Source: Mycobacterium sp. GA-1841 (lineage in GTDB: Bacteria > Actinomycetota > Actinomycetes > Mycobacteriales > Mycobacteriaceae). Taken from it: a DNA stretch of 64,000 nucleotides. Made by a program: the position numbers and the translations under genes. The notes under the pieces were generated by a model. That model saw nothing but the letters and a program-made list of their open reading frames with translations, was not told where the DNA came from and made no database searches. The stretch lies in assembly GCF_001954135.1 (NCBI RefSeq), contig NZ_MBEQ01000099.1, positions 1 to 64,000 on the forward strand, written 5' to 3'. Of the stretch, positions 15,458-24,076 are shown piece by piece. Each line of letters begins with the position of its first letter. The first letter of the stretch is position 1.

Positions 15458-16824
15458 GCACCACGGAGACAACCGATCTGGGCGCCAAGGCCAACCGCCA
15501 CCTGTGGGGTCACTTCGCCCGGCACGGCGCGGGCATCACCCCGCCCATCATCACCCGCGGCGAGGGCGTGCGCATCTTCGACGACACGGGCAAGAGCTAC
15601 ATCGACGGGCTGAGCGGCCTGTTCGTCGTGCAGGTCGGCCACGGCCGGGCCGAGTTGGCCGAGGCTGCGGCCAAGCAAGCCGAGAAGTTGTCGTTCTTCC
15701 CACTGTGGTCTTACGCCACCCCGCCGGCCATCGAGCTGGCCGAACGCGTCGCCAACTACGCGCCCGGTGACCTGAACCGGGTGTTCTTCACCACCGGCGG
15801 CGGTGAGGCCGTGGAGAGCGCCTGGAAGCTGGCCAAGCAGTACTTCAAGCTGACCGGCAAACCCGGTAAGCACAAGGTGGTCTCACGCGCGATCGCCTAC
15901 CACGGCACGCCGCAGGGCGCGTTGGCGATCACCGGCATCCCGGCCTTCAAGGCGCCGTTCGAGCCGCTGACCCCCGGCGGGTTTCGGGCCCCCAACACGA
16001 ACTTCTACCGGGCACCGGCCGAATATGCCCATGACGAAAAGGTTTTCGGTCGCTACTGTGCCGACCGGATTGCCGAGGCGATCGAGTTCGAAGGCCCCGA
16101 CACGGTGGCTGCGGTGTTTCTGGAGCCGGTGCAGAACGCCGGCGGCTGCTTCCCGCCCCCGCCCGGGTACTTCGAGCGGGTCCGCGAGATCTGCGACACC
16201 TACGACGTGCTCTTGGTGTCCGACGAGGTGATCTGTGCATATGGCCGGATCGGTTCGATGTTCGCGTGCGACGACTTCGGCTACGTGCCGGACATCATCA
16301 CCAGCGCCAAGGGCCTGACATCGGGTTACTCGCCGCTGGGCGCGATGGTCGCCAGTGACCGGTTGTTCGAGCCGTTCAACGACGGCAAGACGGTGTTCGG
16401 CCACGGCTATACCTTTGGCGGACATCCTGTTTCGGCCGCGGTGGCGATGGCCAACCTCGACATTTTCGAGCGCGAGGGGCTCAACGACCACGTCAAGGAA
16501 AACGCTCCGGCGTTCCGGTCCACCCTGGAGAAACTCTACGACCTGCCGATCGTCGGTGACGTCCGCGGCGAGGGCTTCTTCTACGGCATCGAGTTGGTCA
16601 AGGACAAGGCGACCAAGGAGACCTTCAACGACGAGGAGTCCGAGCGGCTGCTGCGCGGCTTCCTCACCCCGGCGCTGTGGGAGGCCGGACTGTACTGCCG
16701 CGCCGACGACCGCGGAGACCCGGTGATCCAGCTGGCCCCGCCGCTGATCAGCGGGCAGGCCGAGTTCGACGCGATCTACGAGATCCTGCACGGCGTGCTG
16801 ACCGAGGCAGGCAAGCTGCTCTGA
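15454..16824 (+). CDS. Class III (omega-type) PLP aminotransferase, Rv3329-like
   Basis: 456 residues. PLP-binding Lys286 lies in SAKGLTSGYSP; DEVICAYGRIG is the conserved Asp segment and TGGGEAVESAWKLA binds the phosphate. Family members transaminate omega-amino acids, putrescine or similar amines with pyruvate or 2-oxoglutarate. The neighbouring regulator (4-base overlap) and aldehyde dehydrogenase support an amine-degrading role. Position between sigJ and dacB1 matches Rv3329. The exact substrate cannot be read from sequence. Confidence 0.9.
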   Translation: MSTTETTDLGAKANRHLWGHFARHGAGITPPIITRGEGVRIFDDTGKSYIDGLSGLFVVQVGHGRAELAEAAAKQAEKLSFFPLWSYATPPAIELAERVANYAPGDLNRVFFTTGGGEAVESAWKLAKQYFKLTGKPGKHKVVSRAIAYHGTPQGALAITGIPAFKAPFEPLTPGGFRAPNTNFYRAPAEYAHDEKVFGRYCADRIAEAIEFEGPDTVAAVFLEPVQNAGGCFPPPPGYFERVREICDTYDVLLVSDEVICAYGRIGSMFACDDFGYVPDIITSAKGLTSGYSPLGAMVASDRLFEPFNDGKTVFGHGYTFGGHPVSAAVAMANLDIFEREGLNDHVKENAPAFRSTLEKLYDLPIVGDVRGEGFFYGIELVKDKATKETFNDEESERLLRGFLTPALWEAGLYCRADDRGDPVIQLAPPLISGQAEFDAIYEILHGVLTEAGKLL

Positions 16825-16863
16825 TCACCCGCCGGAATGCCGTTTTGGCGGCAGACTGGCTGC

Positions 16864-17868
16864 GTGCCACGCAAACCGCCGATCGACCCGGTCCGCTGGA
16901 CGCCGCCTCCCGTCGACCCACTGCCCGATTTCGGGCCGGCCGAGCTCACCATCGTGCCGATGCCCGGGGACGGACCCGAAGACGTCGTCGTCGACTCCTC
17001 CGGGCAGCTGTGGACCGGTCTGGTCGACGGTCGCATCGTCCGGGTCTCCCCCCAGGGTGTCGCCGACGTCGTCGCCGACACCGGCGGCCGGCCACTCGGA
17101 CTGCACGTCGCCCGCGACGGTCGGGTTTTGATCTGCGACAGCCACCGCGGGCTCCTGGCGTTGGATCCGAGCTCCGGCGCGTTGGATGTCCTGGTTCGCG
17201 ACATCGACGGCCGACCGTTGCGATTCTGCTCGAATGTCACCGAAACTGCTGACGGCACAATCTATTTCACCGAGTCGACGAGCAAGTTCCATTTCGAGCA
17301 CTTCGCCGGTGCGGTCATGGAGGCTCGCGGGCGGGGCAGCTTGTTCCGGCTCGGCACCGACGGCTCGGTCACCACGGTGCTGGACGGCTTGTACTTCGCC
17401 AACGGCCTGACCACCACCGCCGACGAATCGGCGCTGGTGTTCGCCGAGACCCAGGGCCGGCGGCTGTCGAAATACTGGCTGCGCGGGCCGCAGGCCGGGA
17501 CCGTGGCGCCCCTGGCGGCGCACCTGCCGGGCTATCCCGACAACATCTCCACCGGCGCCGACGGACGGATCTGGGTCGCGATGGTGTCCCCGCCGAACGT
17601 CGCCGCCGAGGCACTCGCACCGCGGGCGCCGGTGATCCGGAAGCTCCTGTGGCAGTTGCCGGATCGTCTTCAGCCCAAGATCCGCCCGCACGTGTGGGTG
17701 CTGGCGTTCGACGCCGACTCCGGCGAGGCGATCGCCGGGATCCAGACCACCCGCCCGGACTTCGGCACGGTCACCGGCGTCGTGGAATCCGCGGGTCGGC
17801 TGTGGATGTCGACGATCGCCTTCCCGGCGCTGGCTTACGCCGAACCGGGCGGCTGTACCCAGTTTTAA
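16864..17868 (+). CDS. SMP-30/gluconolactonase/strictosidine-synthase-like beta-propeller
   Basis: 334 residues from a GTG at 16864; an ATG at 16837 is the alternative and would add nine residues. Six-bladed propeller features are seen: GPEDVVVDSSGQLWTG, RPLGLHVARDGRVLICD, GTIYFTEST, YFANGLTTTADES, YPDNISTGADGRIWVAM. This matches the SMP-30/strictosidine synthase/APMAP superfamily, whose members hydrolyse lactones or esters with a bound calcium. No signal peptide. It follows the aminotransferase by 39 bases and may be co-transcribed, but a functional link is unclear. Confidence 0.82.
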   Translation: MPRKPPIDPVRWTPPPVDPLPDFGPAELTIVPMPGDGPEDVVVDSSGQLWTGLVDGRIVRVSPQGVADVVADTGGRPLGLHVARDGRVLICDSHRGLLALDPSSGALDVLVRDIDGRPLRFCSNVTETADGTIYFTESTSKFHFEHFAGAVMEARGRGSLFRLGTDGSVTTVLDGLYFANGLTTTADESALVFAETQGRRLSKYWLRGPQAGTVAPLAAHLPGYPDNISTGADGRIWVAMVSPPNVAAEALAPRAPVIRKLLWQLPDRLQPKIRPHVWVLAFDADSGEAIAGIQTTRPDFGTVTGVVESAGRLWMSTIAFPALAYAEPGGCTQF

Positions 17869-17909
17869 CTCCAGTCACACCAGCCACAGCGTGGCAAACC
17901 GAAAACGGC

Positions 17910-17936
17910 CGCGCCGTGTCCTAATCTTCGGACACG
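17910..17936 (+). promoter_or_regulatory. dacB1 promoter with inverted repeat over the -10 element
   Basis: TAATCT at 17922-17927 is a good -10 hexamer, nine bases before the ATG at 17937, so the transcript is probably leaderless or nearly so. It sits inside an inverted repeat, GTGTCC-TAATCTTC-GGACAC, which could be an operator. No regulator is identified. Confidence 0.5.
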
Positions 17937-19154
17937 ATGGCGACCTTGCGGAAGACGACCCAGCGCGCAGCGTCCGCGTTCGCGGCACTGGCGATGCTGA
18001 CGGCACCCCTGATGACGGCCGGTGTGGCCAATGCCGACCCGGCCGCGGACTGCCCGTACCGGGTGACGACCCCTCCGGCTGTGGACGCCTCCGAGGTTCC
18101 CAAGCCGGGCGATCCGACTCCCGGCCCGCTACCCGTGCCCACCAAGACCATCGGCGGTGAGGCGCTGTCGAGCTGTGGCGTGATCACTGCACCGGATACT
18201 CCCCCGCTGCCCAACGACGTGTCGGCCGAAGCCTGGCTGGTCGCCGATCTGGACACCGGCGACATCATCGCCGCCCGAGACCCGCACGGCCGGCATCGTC
18301 CGGCCAGCATCATCAAGGTGCTGGTGGCCACCGCCGCGCTCAACGAGCTCAACCTCAACAAGTTGGTCGCCGGGACCCAGGAGGATGCCAACTCCGAGGG
18401 CACCCGTGTCGGCGTCGGCCCCGGCGGCCAGTACACGATCAACGATCTGCTGCACGGTCTGCTGATGCACTCCGGCAACGACGCCGCGCATGCACTGGCC
18501 GCGCAGTTGGGTGGGATGGACCCGGCGTTGCAGAAGCTCAACATCTTGGCCGGCAAGCTCGGTGGCCGAGATACCCGGGCCGCCACGCCGTCGGGTCTGG
18601 ACGGCCCGGGCATGAGCACCTCGGCCTACGACATCGGACTGTTCTACCGCTACGCCTGGCAGAATCCGGTCTTCGCCGACATCGTGCACACCCAGAGCTA
18701 CGATTTCCCCGGCCGCGACGGCAATCCGTCCTACCCCGTCGAGAACGACAACAAGCTGCTGTACAACTACCCGGGCGCGCTCGGCGGCAAGACCGGGTAC
18801 ACCGATGACGCCGGCCAGACCTTCGTCGGCGCAGCCGAACGCGACGGCCGTCGGCTGGTGGCGATCCTCATGAAAGGCACCCGGGTGCCGATCGCGCCGT
18901 GGGAGCAGGCCGCCCATCTGCTCGACTACGGTTTCGCCACCCCGCCGGGAACCAAGGTCGGCACCCTCGTCGACCCGGACGCGTCGCTCAAGCCCAAGCC
19001 GGCCGAACCCGATGCCGCCGCGGCACAGGCCGCATCGGTGCTGCCGCCCGCGGATGCCCTGCCGGTGCGAGTCGGCGTCGCGGTGGTCGGGGCACTGATC
19101 GTGTTCATGTTGATGATGGGCGCGCGGTCGCTGAATCGCCGCACGATCCGGTGA
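17937..19154 (+). CDS. dacB1: D-alanyl-D-alanine carboxypeptidase DacB1
   Basis: 405 residues. An N-terminal signal peptide ends near AGVANAD (about residue 34), and a C-terminal transmembrane helix (about 375-397) is followed by a basic tail, so the enzyme is anchored outside the membrane. The penicillin-binding serine peptidase motifs are complete: S124-x-x-K127 (ASIIK), S179-G-N and K285-T-G. It trims the terminal D-Ala of peptidoglycan stem pentapeptides. Order after sigJ and the aminotransferase matches Rv3330. Confidence 0.94.
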   Translation: MATLRKTTQRAASAFAALAMLTAPLMTAGVANADPAADCPYRVTTPPAVDASEVPKPGDPTPGPLPVPTKTIGGEALSSCGVITAPDTPPLPNDVSAEAWLVADLDTGDIIAARDPHGRHRPASIIKVLVATAALNELNLNKLVAGTQEDANSEGTRVGVGPGGQYTINDLLHGLLMHSGNDAAHALAAQLGGMDPALQKLNILAGKLGGRDTRAATPSGLDGPGMSTSAYDIGLFYRYAWQNPVFADIVHTQSYDFPGRDGNPSYPVENDNKLLYNYPGALGGKTGYTDDAGQTFVGAAERDGRRLVAILMKGTRVPIAPWEQAAHLLDYGFATPPGTKVGTLVDPDASLKPKPAEPDAAAAQAASVLPPADALPVRVGVAVVGALIVFMLMMGARSLNRRTIR

Positions 19155-19247
19155 CTTCCAGCCTGCTCGATACCAGCACCAGCAACTGATCATGAATTTG
19201 CCGATTCGGCTGACAACTAATTGCCGCTGGAGTTGAATACTCCTTGA

Positions 19248-19286
19248 GCCTGCCAGGCCGCCGCCGCTCTCGACGGTTTGGCAGGC
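19248..19286. terminator. Hairpin between convergent dacB1 and nitronate monooxygenase genes
   Basis: GCCTGCCA (19248-19255) pairs exactly with TGGCAGGC (19279-19286) across a 23-base GC-rich loop that can itself pair. It ends four bases before the stop of the convergent gene. It probably terminates transcription from both sides. Confidence 0.55.
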
Positions 19287-19289
19287 CCA

Positions 19290-20138
19290 TCAACGCCAGC
19301 GGCCGAGCAGCTCGGCTGCGCCGTCTGACAGCGACTTCACGATCTGATCAGCAGTTTCAGCGCGTCGGACGGCGCCGACCCCCTGCCCCGCGTTGACCGG
19401 CGATCCGACCAGTACCCGCTCGGGGATATGAGCCGGCCAGCGATATCCGTAGGCGAAATCGTATTCGCTGGTCAACTCGGTAGCGTCGCCGTCGGCGGCA
19501 ATGAGGGCCTCCCGCGCCGGAGCCGGGGTGAGTGCCTCGGCACAGGCGGCGAACGCCGTGCCGACCCAGGCAGCCGCGGCACCGGCAGCCAACACCGCGG
19601 CCACCGCCCGGGCCGAGGAAACCCCGCCGGCAGCCAGCACCGGCACATCGACGGCGTCGAGCACATCGGCCAGCAGCGGCAGGGTGCCCACCGTCGGCTC
19701 GCCATGTCCGCCGCCTTCGGCGCCCCGCGCCACCAACACGTCGACGCCGGCGTCGACCGCGCGCCGTGCCGCGTCGACCGTGGCCACCTGGGTGGTCACC
19801 GTCAGGTCCGCGTCGTGGGCCCGACGGACCCACTCCCAGTCGTCGCCGAAGCTCACGCTCAGCAGAGCCGGCCGGGCCGCCACCGCGACGTCGAACAGGT
19901 CCGGCCGATCCTGAACGACCCAGTGCACCAACCCGATTCCGAACCGGAACCCTTCGAGGTGGACGAGCTCGGGCTTCAGCTGGTCGGCGGTGGCCGAACT
20001 GCCCATCCCGACCATGCCGAGACCGCCCGCCACGCAGACCGCGGCCGCCAGCCGCCCTCCGGCCGCACCGCCCATCGGCGCGTTGACGATCGGAACGTCG
20101 ATGCCCATTGACTGCGACCACGTGGTTGCCAAGCTCAC
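19290..20138 (-). CDS. Nitronate monooxygenase / 2-nitropropane dioxygenase-like FMN enzyme
   Basis: 282 residues from a GTG at 20138; the frame extends to 20222, but that part would run through the guanidine riboswitch on the other strand and is not family-like. TIM-barrel NPD features are present: VPIVNAPMGG at the N-terminus, ARGAEGGGHGEPTVGTLPLL with the conserved His, VPVLAAGGVSSARAV and AAWVGTAFAACAEA, which bind FMN. It oxidises nitronates such as propionate-3-nitronate, or acts on a related substrate. It is shorter than class I NMOs. Convergent with dacB1. Confidence 0.82.
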   Translation of the reverse strand: MSLATTWSQSMGIDVPIVNAPMGGAAGGRLAAAVCVAGGLGMVGMGSSATADQLKPELVHLEGFRFGIGLVHWVVQDRPDLFDVAVAARPALLSVSFGDDWEWVRRAHDADLTVTTQVATVDAARRAVDAGVDVLVARGAEGGGHGEPTVGTLPLLADVLDAVDVPVLAAGGVSSARAVAAVLAAGAAAAWVGTAFAACAEALTPAPAREALIAADGDATELTSEYDFAYGYRWPAHIPERVLVGSPVNAGQGVGAVRRAETADQIVKSLSDGAAELLGRWR

Positions 20139-20187
20139 AGCCTGCAATGTTACGTCGTTGTTACACTGGGGATGCCGGCACACGGCA

Positions 20188-20229
20188 CCGGACGAGGCAC
20201 ACCCGTACCCGGACAGCGACAAGACGGGA
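20188..20229 (+). ncRNA. Guanidine-III (ykkC-III) riboswitch
   Basis: The stretch contains, in order and spacing, the hallmark segments CCGGACGAGG, CGTACCCGG, CAG-GACAAGACGG known from the guanidine-III aptamer of Thermobifida fusca. CCGG at each side can pair, and CCCGT at 20202-20206 can pair with ACGGG at 20224-20228 to form the pseudoknot. It ends six bases before the GGAGG of the SMR gene, so guanidinium binding probably frees the ribosome-binding site. The match was made from memory of the consensus. Confidence 0.85.
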
Positions 20230-20245
20230 TGTTTGGAGGTGTGTC

Positions 20246-20563
20246 ATGGCCTGGGTGATTCTCGTGTTCTCCGGCGTCCTGGAAGCGGTCTGGGCGACCG
20301 CGTTGAGCAAGACCGAGGGCTTCAGCCGGCTCGTTCCATCGGTCGTATTCGGTGTGGCACTGGTGTTCTCGATGATCGGGCTGGCCATCGCGATGCGCAG
20401 TCTGCCTCCCGGCACCAGCTATGCGGTGTGGGTGGGCATCGGCGCGGTGCTCACCGTCGGATTCGCGATGCTCACCGGTGCCGAGTCCGCATCGGTGGTC
20501 AAGGTGTTGCTCATGCTGGGCGTCGTCGGCTGCATCGTGGGCCTCAAGGTCGTCAGCCACTAA
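20246..20563 (+). CDS. SMR-family guanidinium exporter (Gdx/SugE type)
   Basis: 105 residues from the ATG at 20246, six bases after GGAGGT. Four transmembrane helices. Glu13 in SGVLEAVWATALSKTEGFSRLVPS is the conserved membrane-embedded proton and substrate-binding residue, and the surrounding motif is of the Gdx (guanidinium exporter) subtype rather than EmrE. A guanidine-III riboswitch directly upstream strongly supports guanidinium as substrate. It is a single gene, unlike paired SMR systems. Its stop overlaps the end of the convergent BrkB-type gene. Confidence 0.92.
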   Translation: MAWVILVFSGVLEAVWATALSKTEGFSRLVPSVVFGVALVFSMIGLAIAMRSLPPGTSYAVWVGIGAVLTVGFAMLTGAESASVVKVLLMLGVVGCIVGLKVVSH

Positions 20564-21576
20564 CGCCGCAGCAACCGCGAAAGACCCAGCGCACCAATCG
20601 CTCCCGCCGCCGCGGCAGCCAGAGCGCCGGAGACGCCGAGCCCTTCGCGGATCTGCACGCGAGTGACGATCTGCGCAGGGTCCGGCGGCGGTACCGGCGC
20701 CTCGGCCAGGCTCTCTGTCGACGTCGCCGCCCAGGCGGTTGCGAAGAGGATGAGCCGCGCGGTGACGTAGGCGAACACCATCAACCCGAGCACCGGGCCG
20801 AACGTCGCTCCAGCCGGCCCATTGAGCACGGACTGCAGGTAGATCGACGCCACCTGCTTGAAGATCTCGAAGCCCACCGCCGCCAGCAACCCCGCCCGGA
20901 TCGACCGGCGAAAAGGCACCGGCTCGCGGGGCAACCGCGAGATGATCCAGGTGAACAACAGCCACGAGATCGAGACCGATACCGCGATCGAGATGACGCG
21001 CAATCCGCCGCCGAGCACGACGCCGTCGTGAAGGCCCAGCCATCGCAACACTTTTCGCATCAACGCCGGATCGCCGAGCACGGTCAGCCCGACGGTGATC
21101 ACCATCGCCAGAAATGCTGATACCAAGGCGAAAAGGTCCGAGAGCTTGTTGCCGACGAAGTTCGACTCGGCGTGTTGCTGCCACATCTGGCTGAGTGCCT
21201 CGCGCAGGTTGGCCATCCATCCCAACCCGGCCCAGACCGCCGTCGCCAGACCGATCACACCGACCGTGCCGCGCGATGCGATCGCCGAATCCATCAGCGT
21301 CACCAGCTGCTGACCGAGATCGCCCGACACCGCATCACGAATCCGATCCTCGATTTCGTCGAGCAGGTCGGGTCGCCGCGACAGCAGGAAGCCGCCGGCA
21401 GCGAAGCCGACCATCAGCAGCGGGAACAGCGCGAAGATCGTGAAATACGTGATGCCGGCGGCATAGAAGTTGCCGTTGCAGTCGTTGTAGCGCTCCTGCG
21501 CCCGCATGACATGGTCGAACCAGCGAAAGCGCGCACGCACCCGGGCCAGCAATCCGGGCTTCTCCGGCTCGTCCAC
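20560..21576 (-). CDS. YihY/BrkB-family inner membrane protein (YhjD-like)
   Basis: 338 residues from a GTG at 21576 preceded by GGAGGGG. About six transmembrane helices; the family signature AAGITYFTIFALFPLLMVGFA and WAGLGWMANLREALSQMW are present. The C-terminal 45 residues add a Pro-rich linker and a further Ala/Gly hydrophobic segment. The family has been called virulence factor BrkB or RNase BN, but its true function is uncertain; the E. coli relative YhjD has been linked to lipid A precursor transport. It follows trpS by 21 bases, the gene order of Rv3336c-Rv3335c. Confidence 0.88.
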   Translation of the reverse strand: MDEPEKPGLLARVRARFRWFDHVMRAQERYNDCNGNFYAAGITYFTIFALFPLLMVGFAAGGFLLSRRPDLLDEIEDRIRDAVSGDLGQQLVTLMDSAIASRGTVGVIGLATAVWAGLGWMANLREALSQMWQQHAESNFVGNKLSDLFALVSAFLAMVITVGLTVLGDPALMRKVLRWLGLHDGVVLGGGLRVISIAVSVSISWLLFTWIISRLPREPVPFRRSIRAGLLAAVGFEIFKQVASIYLQSVLNGPAGATFGPVLGLMVFAYVTARLILFATAWAATSTESLAEAPVPPPDPAQIVTRVQIREGLGVSGALAAAAAGAIGALGLSRLLRR

Positions 21577-21597
21577 CGCCGACCCCTCCCCTGGCGC

Positions 21598-22614
21598 TTA
21601 TGGCGTTTGCTGGAGAAACCCTATCCTGTCGTAAACCCGCGCGAGGGTATTGCCGGCGACCTCTCGGGCGTGTTCCGCCCCGGCCGCCAGAACCGACTGG
21701 AGTTCGGCGGGATCAGCCAGCAATTCGTCGACTCGGGTCTTGATCGGCGTGACGAACTCGACGACGGCCTCGGCGGTCTCCTTCTTCAGATCGCCGTAGC
21801 CGCGGCCGGCATAGCCTTCGACCAGCTTGTCGATGTCGGCACCGGTCACTGCGGACTGGATGGTCAACAGGTTCGAGATGCCGGGCTTGGCCTCGGTGTC
21901 GAACCGGATCTCGCGCTCACTGTCGGTCACCGCTGACCGGATCTTCTTCGCGGTCGCCTTCGGATCGTCGAGCAGGCTGATCAGCCCGGCGTCGCTGACC
22001 GCCGATTTGCTCATCTTCGCCGAGGGGTCCTGAAGGTCGTAGATCTTGGCCGTGGCCTTGGGGATCATCGCCTCGGGCACCACGAAGGTGTCCGGGAACC
22101 GGGCGTTGAACCGCTGCGCCAGGTCGCGGGCCAGCTCCAGGTGCTGACGCTGGTCTTCCCCGACCGGGACGAGATCGGTGTCGTACAGCAGCACGTCGGC
22201 GGCCATCAGCACCGGATAGGTGAACAGACCCACCGTAGTGGCGTCCGCGCCCTGCTTCTGTGACTTGTCCTTGAACTGCGTCATCCGGGATGCCTGGCCG
22301 AAGCCGGTGAAACAGCCGAGCACCCAAGCCAATTGGCTGTGTTCGGGTACGTGGCTCTGGACGAACACGGTGCTACGCGTCGGGTCGATACCAAGGGCCA
22401 GATACTGCGCAGCAGTTACCAGGGTGCGCCGGCGCAACGTCGCGGGGTCCTGCGGCACGGTGATGGCGTGCTGGTCGACGACGCAGAAAAACGCCTCGTA
22501 ACCGTCCTGCAGCTGCGCCCAGTGCGTGACGGCGCCCAGCGCATTGCCGAGGTGCAGGGAGTCGGAGGTGGGCTGAGCGCCCGAGAACACGACCTGTTTG
22601 CTTCCGCTACTCAT
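21598..22614 (-). CDS. trpS: Tryptophanyl-tRNA synthetase
   Basis: 338 residues, normal for a bacterial class Ic TrpRS. The HIGH-like motif appears as SLHLGN (residues 19-24) and the second ATP motif as KMSKS (about residues 199-203). QVVFSGAQPTSDS is the usual N-terminus. It charges tRNA-Trp. The downstream BrkB-type gene is probably co-transcribed; an MarR gene lies 24 bases upstream on the same strand. Confidence 0.96.
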   Translation of the reverse strand: MSSGSKQVVFSGAQPTSDSLHLGNALGAVTHWAQLQDGYEAFFCVVDQHAITVPQDPATLRRRTLVTAAQYLALGIDPTRSTVFVQSHVPEHSQLAWVLGCFTGFGQASRMTQFKDKSQKQGADATTVGLFTYPVLMAADVLLYDTDLVPVGEDQRQHLELARDLAQRFNARFPDTFVVPEAMIPKATAKIYDLQDPSAKMSKSAVSDAGLISLLDDPKATAKKIRSAVTDSEREIRFDTEAKPGISNLLTIQSAVTGADIDKLVEGYAGRGYGDLKKETAEAVVEFVTPIKTRVDELLADPAELQSVLAAGAEHAREVAGNTLARVYDRIGFLQQTP

Positions 22615-22638
22615 GATCTTTTGATTTTCGCACTGGTG

Positions 22639-23061
22639 TCATCCGGATTCTTCGCGGGTCAGCTGCTGCAGCACGCGCAAGAACACTCTGCGATCGTCAG
22701 CGGAGAGCTCGCCCAGCCAACGCTCCTCGCCGCGCTGAATCTCCCGCTGCACCGCGTCCTTGACCGCACGGCCCGCTTCGGTGATGGCCAGCAGCCGGAC
22801 CCGCCGGTCGTCGGGGTCGGCTTCACGTTCGATGAAGCCTTGCTGCTGCAGGTCATCGAGGGTGCGGATGATCCGGGTCTTGTCGGCGCCGATGGCCTCG
22901 GCCAGTGCCGCCTGAGTGCGCACTGCCGACCGGTCCAGCGCCGACAACACCACATATCCCCACATGGTTACACCATGGGCGTCCAACACCGGCTGTTCGG
23001 CGGCGATCAGCTCACGCAGCAACGGCGCGAGCATGGCCGCGAGGTCGGGGCGCTTCGGCAC
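22639..23061 (-). CDS. MarR-family transcriptional regulator
   Basis: 140 residues from a GTG at 23061. A winged helix-turn-helix (about residues 30-100) with RTQAALAEAIGADKTRIIRTLDDLQQQGFIERE and the wing DPDDRRVRLLAIT is typical of MarR. It is divergent from a TIGR03086-type gene, separated by 51 bases rich in inverted repeats, so it probably represses itself and that gene. The effector is unknown. Confidence 0.9.
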   Translation of the reverse strand: MPKRPDLAAMLAPLLRELIAAEQPVLDAHGVTMWGYVVLSALDRSAVRTQAALAEAIGADKTRIIRTLDDLQQQGFIEREADPDDRRVRLLAITEAGRAVKDAVQREIQRGEERWLGELSADDRRVFLRVLQQLTREESG

Positions 23062-23112
23062 CGACCCAGCGTAGGCGTTGCCATATTATGTGCATGCGCC
23101 TATCGTATGCGT
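23062..23112. promoter_or_regulatory. Divergent MarR operator/promoter region
   Basis: TAGGCG at 23072-23077 is mirrored by CGCCTA at 23097-23102, and GTAGGC at 23071 by GCCTAC at 23115-23120; a CGTATG direct repeat lies at 23104-23115. TATCGT (23101-23106) is placed six bases before the ATG at 23113, which suggests a leaderless transcript. Together these fit overlapping MarR sites over both promoters. Confidence 0.5.
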
Positions 23113-23730
23113 ATGCCTACTATTGACACCGATCTCCGTCCCCTCCATCGCGTTGCGGTCCTGTGCTCCGTCGACCTCGTCGATGGGGTCGGCCTTTCCG
23201 ATCTGGACCGCCCAACCCCCTGTGCGGGCTGGTTGTTGTCCGACCTCCTGGCCCACATGACGGTGCAGCACCGTGGGTTCGCCGCTGCGGCCCGCGGACA
23301 TGGCGACGACGAGGCAGTCTGGAACGTCGAATCTGTGGCCGACGCGGTGCGTGCCGATCCGGCCGGTACGTATGCCGCGGCCGCTCACGACGTGCTCGAC
23401 GCCTTCGCCGCCGACGGCGTCACCGACGCCACGTTCGCGCTGCCCGAGTTCGGGCCGAACGCGACCTTCCCCGGCGCGTTGGCGATCGGGTTCCATTTCG
23501 TGGACTACGCCGTGCACGGCTGGGACGTCGCCGCCAGCCTCGGCACGCACTACCACCTGCCGGCCGATGTCGTTGCCGCCGTGCTGCCGCTCGTGTTGGC
23601 GATTCCCGACGGCGATTTCCGCGGTAGCCCGGCCGCCCCGTTCGGTCGTGCGATCGACGCTTCGGCCGCAACGGATTTCGAGAAGGTCCTATTGCATCTG
23701 GGCCGTACGCCGCAGTGGCGTCAGATGTAA
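23113..23730 (+). CDS. TIGR03086-family DinB-like protein (mycothiol-dependent isomerase fold)
   Basis: 205 residues from the ATG at 23113. The N-terminal half reads LSDLDRPTPCAGWLLSDLLAHMTVQHRGFAAAARG, the DinB/maleylpyruvate-isomerase N-terminal helical bundle with metal-binding His residues (DLLAHM; a later HFVDYAVHGWDVA). Actinobacterial proteins of this type use or transfer mycothiol, or have unknown roles. The divergent MarR gene suggests induction by a small molecule. No specific reaction can be assigned. Confidence 0.82.
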   Translation: MPTIDTDLRPLHRVAVLCSVDLVDGVGLSDLDRPTPCAGWLLSDLLAHMTVQHRGFAAAARGHGDDEAVWNVESVADAVRADPAGTYAAAAHDVLDAFAADGVTDATFALPEFGPNATFPGALAIGFHFVDYAVHGWDVAASLGTHYHLPADVVAAVLPLVLAIPDGDFRGSPAAPFGRAIDASAATDFEKVLLHLGRTPQWRQM

Positions 23731-23738
23731 GCCGCCGC

Positions 23739-24076
23739 TCACTCGTGAAGAAGATCGCGAAGCACGAGCTCCAATTCAGGAAGCTTGTCCGTGATCACCT
23801 GCCAAACCACCACATCATCGACGCCGCGTATCCGTGAATCAGGATGTTGCGAAAGGCCACAATCCGCGCAAGCTCTGGAATCTGCGCTGACAATTTCTTG
23901 TCCACCTTGGATAGTTGATTGAGAGCTTCACCAACGACCTCAAGCTGACGTTCGACCGCAGAGCGGAGCAACGCATCGGCCTGGTAATCGGCGAAGGCCT
24001 TCCGATCACTGAACTGGCGAGCCAGCGTCACCGCCTACCGAGCATCCCAAAGGTACTTCCTTGCGTCACGCGGCAT
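23739..24076 (-). pseudogene. HepT-like (HEPN/DUF86) toxin gene, degenerate
   Basis: Read from an ATG at 24076 the gene gives MPRDARKYLWDAR, an in-frame TAG, then AVTLARQFSDRKAFADY and the rest of a HEPN domain up to the RX4HXY motif RNILIHGY. After HGYA one base is missing, and the other frame continues VDDVVVWQVITDKLPELE to a stop at 23739. Restoring both gives a 112-residue HepT of normal length. HepT is the ribonuclease toxin of MntA-HepT modules, which MntA inactivates by AMPylation of the motif Tyr. The ATG overlaps the end of the mntA remnant by 11 bases, as in intact modules. A short ORF from a GTG at 24031 survives but ends at the frameshift. Confidence 0.8.

Noticed and set aside
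20150..20190. Guanidine-II (mini-ykkC) hairpins before the SMR gene.
   Set aside because: No pair of stems capped by ACGR loops can be drawn; the guanidine-III pattern fits fully.
20139..20222. N-terminal extension of the nitronate monooxygenase gene.
   Set aside because: It would cross the guanidine-III aptamer on the other strand and adds residues not seen before the conserved VPIVNAPMGG region.
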